This document shows, piece after piece, positions 8,538-15,551 of a stretch of 32,756 nucleotides of DNA. The stretch is taken from the NCBI GenBank assembly GCA_934169775.1, contig CAKPOI010000013.1:1-32756 (forward strand), written 5' to 3'. The notes beneath the pieces are model-generated. The model saw nothing but the letters and a program-made list of their open reading frames with translations, was not told the origin of the DNA and did no database searches. Source of the stretch: an uncultured Clostridia bacterium (lineage in GTDB: Bacteria > Bacillota > Clostridia > TANB77 > CAG-508). Each line of letters begins with the position of its first letter. Position 1 is the first letter of the stretch. A program made the translations under genes and the position numbers.

Positions 8538-9431
8538 TTACTTTTTTCTATCACGTATATATTCTGCTAGATTTTTAAGAAATTCTGCTTTTTCGCCATA
8601 TTTATCTAAACAATTTATCGCTTGTTTAATTAGCTCATTTAATATATTTTTTGCTCCATCTAATCCATATTTTGAAACATATGTGCATTTGTTTCTTTCT
8701 TTATCATTTCCAACAGGCTTTCCTAATTCCTTTTCGTCTCCTTCTTCTGACAAAATATCATCTTTTACCTGAAAAGCCAAACCTATTTTTTGTGAATACT
8801 CTGTTAAATTTTGTAAATCTTCCTGAGTTGCATTTGCTAATATTGCACCCATTCTAACACATAAAGTTAGTAATGCTCCAGTTTTATTTTCATGAATATA
8901 TTTCAAATCTTCTATAGAAATATTTTTACCCTCGAACTCTGTGTCTACATATTCTCCTGCTATCATTTTATCAATCGCAACAGAAAATTCATTAAAGACT
9001 TGCAATTTTGCACCTATTTCACTATTACCACTATTTTTTATTAAATCATTACTTATAACTATATAAGCATTATTTAATAAAGCATCACCAGCCAATATTG
9101 CTGTTGCCTCATTAAATTTTTTATGATTTGTTGGTTTTCCATGTCTAAAATCATCATTATCAATTCCTGGTAAATCATCATGAATAAGAGAAAAATTATG
9201 TACCATTTCTATTGCTACAGCATATGGAAAACATTTTTCATATGCTGTATCTTTTAACAAACTATATGTTGCTAATACTAAAATTGGTCTTAATCTTTTT
9301 CCTCCTGCCATTAAACTATATTCCATTGACTGATGCAATACTTCTTCTAATCCTTGTTCTTTTCTTAAATATTTTTGTAATTCATTATTTATTACTAATT
9401 GATATGATTGCAACTCTTCTTTAAAATTCAT
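8538..9431 (-). CDS. ispA: Farnesyl diphosphate synthase, IspA type
   Basis: Trans-prenyltransferase that condenses IPP and DMAPP to geranyl and then farnesyl diphosphate, the primer for UppS. The 297-aa protein has GGKRLRP at ~43-49, the first Asp-rich motif HDDLPGIDNDD at ~84-94 with four residues between the acidic ends (bacterial IspA type) and the second motif VKDDILSEEG at ~222-231. I start at the second ATG (9429-9431): AAGGA at 9441-9445 is 9 nt away, whereas the upstream ATG at 9440 would touch the ribosome binding site. Geranylgeranyl synthase cannot be ruled out by sequence alone. It replaces dxr/ispG as the isoprenoid gene in this cluster. Confidence 0.93.
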   Translation of the reverse strand: MNFKEELQSYQLVINNELQKYLRKEQGLEEVLHQSMEYSLMAGGKRLRPILVLATYSLLKDTAYEKCFPYAVAIEMVHNFSLIHDDLPGIDNDDFRHGKPTNHKKFNEATAILAGDALLNNAYIVISNDLIKNSGNSEIGAKLQVFNEFSVAIDKMIAGEYVDTEFEGKNISIEDLKYIHENKTGALLTLCVRMGAILANATQEDLQNLTEYSQKIGLAFQVKDDILSEEGDEKELGKPVGNDKERNKCTYVSKYGLDGAKNILNELIKQAINCLDKYGEKAEFLKNLAEYIRDRKK

Positions 9432-9508
9432 TGATTTCATTCCTTTTTTATTAGCCTTTTTATTATTATATTTATAATAATTTAAAAATATTATTTGCTA
9501 TAAATGTT

Positions 9509-10057
9509 CTATATAGTCATTATTTCTTTTTCTTTGTCAGCTAAAATTTTATCTATTTCCTCAACTTTAGCATCTGTTATTTTTTGAATTTCAACTTCTG
9601 CCTGTTTTAGTTCATCTTCTGTAATATTTCCTTCTTTTTGTTCAGATTTAGCATTTTCTATTCCATCACGTCTACTAGCACGTACTGCAACTTTTGCTTC
9701 TTCTGCCATTTTTTTAATTTCTTTTACTAATTCTTTTCTTCTTTCTTCATTTAGTTCTGGAAATGCTAGACGTATTACTTTTCCATCATTATTAGGATTT
9801 ATTCCTATATCTGATGTTAAAATTGCCTTTTCTATTTCTTTTAATACACTTATATCCCATGGTTGAATAACTATTAATCTAGCCTCTGGTACAGACACTC
9901 CTGCTACTTGATTAATTGGAGTTGGTGTTCCATAATAATCTATTTTCACCTTATTTAATATTGCAGGATTTGCTCTTCCTGCTCTTACCTCTGATAATTT
10001 TTCTGAAAAAACACTAATTGTCTTTTCCATTTTTTCTCTCATATTTGAATAATCCAT
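9509..10057 (-). CDS. frr: Ribosome recycling factor
   Basis: Splits post-termination ribosomes together with EF-G. The 182-aa length is typical. Seen: VRAGRANPAILNKVKIDYYG at ~24-43, the conserved core of the family, NPNNDGKVIRLAFPELNEER at ~91-110 and the long helical C-terminal hairpin. An AAAGGA sequence lies ~14 nt upstream of the ATG. It normally follows pyrH directly; here a ~305-bp R2 array separates them, so the frr leader contains R2 if the two genes are co-transcribed. Confidence 0.97.
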   Translation of the reverse strand: MDYSNMREKMEKTISVFSEKLSEVRAGRANPAILNKVKIDYYGTPTPINQVAGVSVPEARLIVIQPWDISVLKEIEKAILTSDIGINPNNDGKVIRLAFPELNEERRKELVKEIKKMAEEAKVAVRASRRDGIENAKSEQKEGNITEDELKQAEVEIQKITDAKVEEIDKILADKEKEIMTI

Positions 10058-10103
10058 ATCTATTCACAATCCTTTCTTAATTTAAATTTTAAAATCTATA
10101 TCT

Positions 10104-10410
10104 GCATTTTAACTGAAAGTAACGCAGCCAAAATTGTAATTACTCTTCTTCCTCTTAATTGGAACAGAATTAAATTTTGGCAAGGCAACTTTTATTTAAA
10201 AAGGCAAGGGCGCATACTTTGTGTATGTAACCGCATTTTAGCTGAAAATAACGCAGCCAAAATTGTAATTATTCTTCTTCCTCTTAATTGGAACAGAATT
10301 AAATTTTGGCAAGGCAACTTTTATTTAAAAGGCAAGGGCGCATACTTTGTGTATGTAACCGCGTTTTAAATGAAAGTTAACGCAGCCAAAATTGTAATTA
10401 TGTTCCAATT
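10104..10410. repeat. R2 repeat array B between pyrH and frr
   Basis: Repeat starts fall at 10127, 10256 and 10385 (period 129 twice), with a partial degraded copy at 10104-10126. The layout is the same as array A, but the end sequence reads AATTGGAACA where array A has AATTTGAACA. The linkers (TCTTCTTCCTC) and inner hairpin (CTTTGTG versus CTCTGTG) also differ consistently between loci. The outermost end overlaps the TAA stop of pyrH. The stretch holds no open reading frame of interest. Confidence 0.9.
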
Positions 10411-11116
10411 ACCTTACTATTGTGCCAATTTTTTCTCCTCTAATAGCCCTAACTATATTTTCTGGGTCAGAAATTCCAAACACAAGTAAAGGCATATTAT
10501 TATCTCTACATAAAGCAGTAGCTGTTGAATCCATAACCTTCAAATCTTTCTCAAGAACTTCCATATAAGAAATCTCATCATATCTCTCAGCTGTTGGATC
10601 CAATTTTGGATCTGCTGAATAAACAGCATCAATATTTTTACCCAATAAAATTATATCTGCACCAATTTCTGTTGCTCTTAAAACTGCTGCAGTATCAGTT
10701 GTAAAATAAGGATGTCCTGTACCACAAGCAAAAATAACTACTCTTCCTCTATTTAAATGTTTATCAGCTTTTCTTTGTATAAAAGGTTCTGCAATTTCTC
10801 TCATTTCTATTGCTGTTTGAACTCTTGAATATACACCTCTTGCCTCTAAAGCATCTTGTAAAGCCAACCCATTCATAGCTGTTGCCAACATTCCCATATA
10901 ATCAGCTGTTGTCCTTTCCATTTGGTGACCATTTCTACCTCTCCAGAAATTTCCTCCGCCAACTACTATTGCTACTTGTACTCCCATCTCTACTACTTCT
11001 TTTATTTTATCACATATTTTTCCTACTATTTCGGCATTAACACCTGTCTTTTGTTCTCCAGCTAATACTTCTCCACTCAATTTTAGTAATACCCTTTTGT
11101 ATTTTGGTTCTGACAA
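10409..11116 (-). CDS. pyrH: UMP kinase
   Basis: Hexameric bacterial UMP kinase making UDP from UMP and ATP. The amino-acid-kinase fold is evident: KRVLLKLSGEVLAG near the N-terminus, VVGGGNFWRGR, the DALEARG/RVQTAIEM region, FACGTGHPYFTTDTAA and the C-terminal nucleotide-binding MDSTATALCRDNN. I start at TTG 11114-11116 (235 aa, MSEPKYKRVLLK, the usual family N-terminus): AAGGAG at 11127-11132 is 10 nt away, whereas the upstream GTG at 11125 is 1 nt from it. Candidate promoters lie upstream and tsf has its own terminator, so pyrH probably starts a transcript. Its stop codon lies in R2. Confidence 0.95.
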   Translation of the reverse strand: MSEPKYKRVLLKLSGEVLAGEQKTGVNAEIVGKICDKIKEVVEMGVQVAIVVGGGNFWRGRNGHQMERTTADYMGMLATAMNGLALQDALEARGVYSRVQTAIEMREIAEPFIQRKADKHLNRGRVVIFACGTGHPYFTTDTAAVLRATEIGADIILLGKNIDAVYSADPKLDPTAERYDEISYMEVLEKDLKVMDSTATALCRDNNMPLLVFGISDPENIVRAIRGEKIGTIVR

Positions 11117-11159
11117 TTTTTCCACTCTCCTTAAAATATTTACAAATTCTGTACAACAT

Positions 11160-11234
11160 ATTTTATCATTAATTCTAATTTTTGTACATCTTTTTTTGTC
11201 ACACCCATTTTATCATAAATTTGAAAAAAGTACA
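11160..11234 (-). promoter_or_regulatory. Possible tandem promoters for pyrH
   Basis: Two similar minus-strand blocks are seen. The first has TGTACA (11183-11188), a 17-bp gap and TAAAAT (11160-11165). The second has TGTACT (11229-11234), a 16-bp gap and TAAAAT (11207-11212). Both -10 boxes are preceded by ATGA. The -35 boxes are weak matches. Confidence 0.4.
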
Positions 11235-11268
11235 GCATTTTTTAAGATTTTCTTAATATTTTTCTATG

Positions 11269-11313
11269 CATTGTTATTTTTTATTATAGGAAATTCAAAG
11301 AACTTTTCTATAA
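11269..11313. repeat. R4 hairpin repeat, copy 1
   Basis: The flank CATTGTTATTTTTTAT (11269-11284) is followed by a hairpin TTATAGGAAA / TTTTCTATAA. The same flank and a hairpin of the same shape but different stem sequence occur at 27552-27600. It lies just past the tsf terminator. Confidence 0.6.
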
Positions 11314-11316
11314 GAG

Positions 11317-11349
11317 AAAAAAAGGTATACCACAATCTGATATACCTTT
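11317..11349 (-). terminator. Terminator after tsf
   Basis: On the minus strand a stem AAAGGTATATCA / TGGTATACCTTT (11 of 12 positions pair) is followed by a run of T. It begins about 15 bp after the tsf stop. Confidence 0.85.
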
Positions 11350-11364
11350 AATTTCTTATATTAA

Positions 11365-12243
11365 TTATTTTATTTGTTTCATAACTTCTTCAGCAAAGTT
11401 CTCTTCTTTTTTCTCGATTCCTTCACCTTTTTCAAATCTTGCAAATTCTACAACATCTGCATCTTTTTGTTTTAATAATTCAGAAACTTTCATGTTTGAA
11501 TCTTTTACAAATGCTTGATCTACTAAGCAGATTTCTTCATAGAATTTTCCAATTCTACCTTGTACTATTTTTTCTGCTATAGCTTCTGGTTTTCCTTCAT
11601 TCATTGTTTGAACTTTTAGAATTTCCATTTCTTTAGCAACTCTTTCTTCTGGAACATCTTCTCTTCTTACATATTCAGGTCTAGCTGCTGCAATTTGCAT
11701 ACAAATATCTTTAGCAACTGTGCTATCACCTTTTTTCATATTAACTAAAACAGCAATTTTTCCATCACCATGGATATATTTTTCAACTAATCCTTCTGAT
11801 TCAAATCTTGCAAATCTTCTTATAGTTAAATTTTCTCCTATTGTTGCTATTTTTCCAACTAATGCTTCTTGAACTGTTTTTCCTTCTTCAAACATAGCTG
11901 GTTGTGCTAATAATTCTTCTACATCTTTTGGATTTGTTTTTAAAACTTGATTTGCTACATTTTCTACAAAAGTTTTAAATTCTTCATTTTTAGCAACAAA
12001 GTCTGTTTCTGAGTTTACTTCTATAATTGCTCCAGATTTTCCATCTTCTGATATAACAGCTTCTACTAAACCTTCTGCTGCAACTCTTCCTGATTTTTTA
12101 GCTGCTTTTGCAATTCCTCTTTCTCTTAATAATTCAATTGCTTTTTCCATATCTCCATCTGTTTCTGTTAAAACTTTTTTGCAGTCCATCATTCCTGCAC
12201 CTGTTTTTTCTCTTAGTTCTTTAACTAAACTTGCTGTAACCAT
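11365..12243 (-). CDS. tsf: Elongation factor Ts
   Basis: Guanine-nucleotide exchange factor for EF-Tu. The 292-aa protein has the N-terminal UBA-like domain (LVKELREKTGAGMMDCKKVL, residues 6-25), the TDFVAKN signature at 80-86 that contacts EF-Tu, and two core subdomains. GGAGG lies 9 nt upstream of the ATG. It is the second gene of the rpsB-tsf operon, separated from rpsB by ~100 bp that contain an unusually GC-rich hairpin, and it ends in a strong terminator. Confidence 0.98.
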   Translation of the reverse strand: MVTASLVKELREKTGAGMMDCKKVLTETDGDMEKAIELLRERGIAKAAKKSGRVAAEGLVEAVISEDGKSGAIIEVNSETDFVAKNEEFKTFVENVANQVLKTNPKDVEELLAQPAMFEEGKTVQEALVGKIATIGENLTIRRFARFESEGLVEKYIHGDGKIAVLVNMKKGDSTVAKDICMQIAAARPEYVRREDVPEERVAKEMEILKVQTMNEGKPEAIAEKIVQGRIGKFYEEICLVDQAFVKDSNMKVSELLKQKDADVVEFARFEKGEGIEKKEENFAEEVMKQIK

Positions 12244-12272
12244 CTTAAAATTCCTCCTTCTATTTATTAAAA

Positions 12273-12318
12273 GCGAGCTACCGCCACGTCCGAATATTTT
12301 CGCACGAGCGATGCTCGC
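12273..12318 (-). promoter_or_regulatory. GC-rich hairpin between rpsB and tsf, attenuator-like
   Basis: Outer arms GCGAGC (12273-12278) and GCTCGC (12313-12318) enclose a second stem CGTCCGAA / TTCGCACG with one mismatch. On the minus strand TTTT follows immediately. The block stands out in GC content from its surroundings. It could be a partial terminator that sets the rpsB:tsf ratio, or a processing site. Confidence 0.6.
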
Positions 12319-12346
12319 CCTTTAATTAACAATATAATTTTCTATA

Positions 12347-13120
12347 TTATTCAGCTGTTTCTTCTGTTGATTCTACAACTTGTTCCATATCAGTTGCTTC
12401 TTCTGATATATCTTGTTCTTCAACAGCTTCAAAACTTTCACCTTGTCTACCTTCAATAACTGCATTTGCCATTACATCTGCTATTAATTTTACAGCTCTA
12501 ATTGCATCATCATTTCCAGGAATAGCATAATCAACATCTTCTGGATTGCAGTTTGTATCTACTAATCCGATTACTGGAATATTTAATTTTCTAGCTTCTA
12601 ATATTGCTATTCTTTCTTTTTTAGGATCTACTAAGAAAATAACTCCTGGTATTTCTTCCATATCTTTGATTCCACCTAAGTTTCTTTCTAGTTTTTCCAT
12701 TTCTTTCTTTAATAAGATAACTTCTTTTTTAGGTAATACATCAAATGTTCCATCTTCTTGCATTGTTTCTAAGTCTTTTAATCTTTGTACTCTAGTTCTG
12801 ATTGTTTCGAAGTTTGTTAACATTCCTCCTAACCATCTTTGATCAACATAGTACATTCCACATTTGATTGCAGCTTCTTTCATACATTCTTGTGCTTGTT
12901 TTTTTGTTCCAACAAATAATACTGTTTTCCCTTCTTCAGCTTGTTCTTTTAAGAATGCATAAGCCTCATCTAATTTTTTTGATGTTTTTTGTAAATCGAT
13001 AATGTGAATTCCATTTCTGGCTTGGAATATGTATTCTGCCATTTTTGGATCCCATCTTCTAGTTTGATGTCCAAAGTGAACACCTGCTTCTAGTAATTGT
13101 TTCATTGCAACTACTGCCAT
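12347..13120 (-). CDS. rpsB: 30S ribosomal protein S2
   Basis: Small-subunit protein needed for S1 binding and initiation. Starting at ATG 13118-13120 it is 257 aa (MAVVAMKQLLEAGVHFGHQT, the normal N-terminus); an upstream in-frame ATG at 13153 would add 11 non-conserved residues and would overlap the ribosome binding site. GGGAGG at 13129-13134 is 8 nt from the chosen start. Seen: the GVHFGHQTRRWDPKM signature, FVGTKKQAQ, DQRWLGGMLTNF and VDTNCNPEDVDYAIPGNDDA. The C-terminus is an acidic extension. A leader of about 95 nt precedes it and may carry feedback control by S2, which is inferred only from its length and hairpin. Confidence 0.98.
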   Translation of the reverse strand: MAVVAMKQLLEAGVHFGHQTRRWDPKMAEYIFQARNGIHIIDLQKTSKKLDEAYAFLKEQAEEGKTVLFVGTKKQAQECMKEAAIKCGMYYVDQRWLGGMLTNFETIRTRVQRLKDLETMQEDGTFDVLPKKEVILLKKEMEKLERNLGGIKDMEEIPGVIFLVDPKKERIAILEARKLNIPVIGLVDTNCNPEDVDYAIPGNDDAIRAVKLIADVMANAVIEGRQGESFEAVEEQDISEEATDMEQVVESTEETAE

Positions 13121-13134
13121 TTTAAATTCCTCCC

Positions 13135-13230
13135 TTTTTGTTTTTACTTCCACAAAGTTTACACTTGAATCGGACTAGCTTTTGCTAGCACACCCTTTCA
13201 AATTAGCTTTATGTGTTTTTTACAAACCAA
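13135..13230 (-). promoter_or_regulatory. rpsB 5' leader with hairpin
   Basis: The stretch between the expected transcription start near 13224 and the ribosome binding site holds a CTAGC-TTTT-GCTAG hairpin (13175-13188) and further short inverted segments. Ribosomal protein leaders are often autoregulatory, but I do not recognise a named motif here. Confidence 0.35.
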
Positions 13231-13259
13231 ATTATACCAAACTTTTTCACAAATTGCAA
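13231..13259 (-). promoter_or_regulatory. Sigma-A promoter of the rpsB operon
   Basis: Minus-strand TTGCAA (-35, 13254-13259), a 17-bp gap and a perfect TATAAT (-10, 13231-13236). It is placed back to back with the tsaB promoter, the -35 boxes being 20 bp apart. Confidence 0.85.
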
Positions 13260-13279
13260 GCTTTTTTCAAAATTTTATA

Positions 13280-13308
13280 TTGACATACTTTTTAGAACTT
13301 TATATAAT
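13280..13308 (+). promoter_or_regulatory. Consensus sigma-A promoter of tsaB-rimI
   Basis: Perfect TTGACA (13280-13285), a 17-bp gap and perfect TATAAT (13303-13308), about 70 bp upstream of the tsaB ATG. This is the best promoter match in the window. Confidence 0.9.
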
Positions 13309-13376
13309 TATAGAAACACAATATTGAAGATCGTAGTCAAATAACCTTCTTTGTGTAGAAAGGACTGAATTTTAAT

Positions 13377-14087
13377 ATGAAAATTTTAAGTATAGACACT
13401 GCTAGTAATATATGTGGTGTTTCAATTTTAGAAAATAAAGATGTACTTTGCACTTTAGATGCAGATACTAGCAGAACTCATTCAGAAAATTTAATGCCTA
13501 TGATAGAAAAAGCTTTTAATCAAACTAATCTAAGCTTAAACAATATAGAATTAATTGTTTGTGATAAAGGCCCTGGTTCTTTTACTGGAATTAGAATTGG
13601 TATTGCTACTGCAAAAGCATTTTGTGATAGTAAAACAATAAATTGCATTGGTATTAGTTCTTTACAAAGCCTTGCATATAATGTAAAAATTTCACAAGGA
13701 GCTAAATTTTCAGGAACTGTTTGCAGTATTATTGATTGCAAAAATAGTAATTGTTATTTTGCATTATATAAATTTGAAAATGATATTTGTACAACATTAA
13801 TTGAGCCTACAGCAGATACTGTAGAAAATGCACTAAATTCATTAAATAATTATTCAAATATCTTTTTTGTTGGTGATGGAGCTATAATTTACAGTGATCT
13901 AATAAAACAACATTTTGACTCAGCTATATTAATTAATTCTTCTATTAATGACCTTAATTCTTTTTCTTTAGCCATAGCCGGATATGATGCTTTTATAAAA
14001 TCTGGCCCAGATAAAGATTTATTGCCTCTTTACCTTAGAAAACCTCAAGCTCAAAGGCAACTTGAAGAAAAACTTAAAAATATGTAA
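13377..14087 (+). CDS. tsaB: tRNA threonylcarbamoyladenosine biosynthesis protein TsaB
   Basis: Scaffold partner of TsaD in making the t6A37 modification of ANN-decoding tRNAs. The 236-aa protein has the ASKHA N-terminus MKILSIDTAS and the family motif KGPGSFTGIRIG at ~63-74. It lacks the metal-binding histidines that distinguish the catalytic paralogue TsaD. AGAAAGGA precedes the ATG. rimI follows after 24 bp, a common pairing (tsaE-tsaB-rimI-tsaD), but tsaE and tsaD are not in this window. Confidence 0.95.
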   Translation: MKILSIDTASNICGVSILENKDVLCTLDADTSRTHSENLMPMIEKAFNQTNLSLNNIELIVCDKGPGSFTGIRIGIATAKAFCDSKTINCIGISSLQSLAYNVKISQGAKFSGTVCSIIDCKNSNCYFALYKFENDICTTLIEPTADTVENALNSLNNYSNIFFVGDGAIIYSDLIKQHFDSAILINSSINDLNSFSLAIAGYDAFIKSGPDKDLLPLYLRKPQAQRQLEEKLKNM

Positions 14088-14111
14088 ACTGAAAAAGGAA
14101 TGAAATCAAAA

Positions 14112-14684
14112 ATGGATTATTCAATATTAAAAATGGAAAAAAAAGATTTACAAAATATTAAAGATAATTTAATTACAGAATATGATAATTTTTGGTCATA
14201 TCAAACATTAGAAGATGAATTAAATTCCCAGAATTCAATATATTTTGTAATAAAAAATAGTCAAGATAATATACTTGGTTTTGCAGGAATAAAAATAATT
14301 TTAGATGAAGCTGAATTAATGAACATTGTTATAAAAAAAGATTCTAGAAACTGTGGAACAGGATACAAGCTCTTACAAGCAATTATTCAAAAAGCTCAAC
14401 AACTAAAACTAAAAACCATTTTCTTAGAAGTCAATGAACAAAACACTCCTGCAATAAATCTATATAAAAAATTAAATTTTAAACAAATTGGTATTAGAAA
14501 AAACTATTATGGCAATAACAATGGGATTTTGATGAGTTTAATTTTAGAAAATGTAGAACAAAAGCGGACACTAATAACATTTACACTTATAAAAATAGTA
14601 ATCTTAAAAAATCGCATATATTTTAAGATTACTATTTTTTATAAATTCTGCAAACTAATTTTAAACATATTTTTCAATTTCTAA
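14112..14684 (+). CDS. rimI: Ribosomal-protein-alanine N-acetyltransferase RimI, with an abnormal C-terminal tail
   Basis: GNAT-fold enzyme acetylating the N-terminus of a ribosomal protein (S18 in E. coli). I start at ATG 14112 (MDYSILKMEKKDL), 12 nt after AAAGGA; the earlier ATG at 14100 touches it. Seen: the acetyl-CoA loop RNCGTGYKLLQAII (Gly at the site of the usual R/Q-GxGxG/A), FLEVNEQNTPAINLYKKLNF and IGIRKNYY. The enzyme should end soon after LMSLILENV. Instead the frame goes on for about 43 codons, first through an R3 repeat and then through a 19-bp terminator stem, giving a lysine/isoleucine/phenylalanine-rich tail unlike any RimI end. The stop overlaps the 3' end of ylmH by 24 bp. 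The original stop was probably lost when R3 arrived. Confidence 0.88.
   Translation: MDYSILKMEKKDLQNIKDNLITEYDNFWSYQTLEDELNSQNSIYFVIKNSQDNILGFAGIKIILDEAELMNIVIKKDSRNCGTGYKLLQAIIQKAQQLKLKTIFLEVNEQNTPAINLYKKLNFKQIGIRKNYYGNNNGILMSLILENVEQKRTLITFTLIKIVILKNRIYFKITIFYKFCKLILNIFFNF
14556..14590. repeat. R3 repeat, left part, inside the rimI frame
   Basis: GAACAAAAGCGGAC (14556-14569) followed by CTAATAACATTTACACTTA matches the left part of R3 at 27456-27520 with very few changes. The right arm is absent and is replaced by the terminator at 14591. Confidence 0.8.
14591..14640. terminator. Bidirectional terminator between rimI and ylmH
   Basis: A 19-bp perfect stem (14591-14609 with 14621-14639) starts AAAAATAGTAATC and ends in a T run. 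It lies past the ylmH stop on the minus strand but inside the rimI reading frame on the plus strand, 44 bp before its stop codon. Confidence 0.9.
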
Positions 14685-15464
14685 AACCATTCTTCCACTT
14701 CTTGTATTAGCTTTAATTTCTTTAACAACAAATCTTCCTTTTCCTCTAATAGTAATAACATCTCCCATTTTTACAGATTTTGAGGGCTTTGTCTCACATT
14801 GACCATTAACAAATACTCTTTCTTGAGCCATGACTTGCACTATTTTACTTCTTGAAGTTTTTGCTAAATCAGAAGCAATATTATCTAATCGTAAAGATGG
14901 TACTATAATATCTATTTCCTCGACTTTAATCTCAGGAGCTCTTAATTCTGCTATATTTGTAATTTCTATTTTACTATTTTGAAATCTTGTAAGTGTTCCT
15001 AAGTCTTTTGATAATATCTCTGCACTTTCTTGTTTTACAATAATATCTGCTCCATCATTTGATACTAGAATATCTCCTACTTTTTCTCTTTTCATCCCTA
15101 ATTTAACTATTCCACCTAAATAGTTACGATGTGTATATTTTCCAACTTCTTCTTTGCCAAGCTTAATTCTTATAATTTTTATCATTTTTGAGTAATTTTT
15201 TTCTATCATTTCTTTGTTGTATTTTTCTGAATAAAAAATTGCAATTTTTCTTTCAGCTTCTTCAAATCCACCATATAAAATATAATCTTGCAATTGTATT
15301 TTATTTAAAAATTTTTTTACAAGTGCCACCTGATACATATCTAAAAAATCAGTATATTGAATTTGATCTTTTTTTTCAGCCATTTCAATTTTATCTAATA
15401 TCTGAGAAAGTAATATTCTATCTTCTTGTTTCCTATATTCCTTTAAAACTTCTTGCTTGTCCAT
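14661..15464 (-). CDS. ylmH: S4-domain RNA-binding protein, YlmH family
   Basis: The 267-aa protein matches the YlmH family. It has an N-terminal helical region, a middle domain with the conserved HRNYLGGIVKLGMKREKVGDI (~118-138), and a C-terminal S4 RNA-binding domain at ~190-250 (LRLDNIASDLAKTSRSKIVQ, ERVFVNGQ). In Bacillus the family has been tied to ribosome-associated quality control, binding the 50S subunit with peptidyl-tRNA in the way RqcP does; I infer the same here. In many Firmicutes it lies next to division genes; here its neighbours are rimI and dxs. An AAAGGA sequence is 11 nt upstream of the ATG. Confidence 0.85.
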   Translation of the reverse strand: MDKQEVLKEYRKQEDRILLSQILDKIEMAEKKDQIQYTDFLDMYQVALVKKFLNKIQLQDYILYGGFEEAERKIAIFYSEKYNKEMIEKNYSKMIKIIRIKLGKEEVGKYTHRNYLGGIVKLGMKREKVGDILVSNDGADIIVKQESAEILSKDLGTLTRFQNSKIEITNIAELRAPEIKVEEIDIIVPSLRLDNIASDLAKTSRSKIVQVMAQERVFVNGQCETKPSKSVKMGDVITIRGKGRFVVKEIKANTRSGRMVLEIEKYV

Positions 15465-15551
15465 AAAAAATCCATTCCTTTCATTTTTTCTAAAATGCTT
15501 TCATAGTAACAAAAACTTTCATATCCTTGCTATCTTTCAAAACCAATTTTT

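Noticed and set aside
10104..10410. Possible small RNA genes or rRNA fragments in the pyrH-frr gap
   Set aside because: The sequence is explained as R2 units; I found no match to a known RNA gene and no separate promoter and terminator pair.
14556..14684. RimI tail as a real C-terminal membrane anchor
   Set aside because: It is encoded by a repeat and a terminator stem, so its hydrophobic look reflects AT-rich DNA rather than selected protein sequence.
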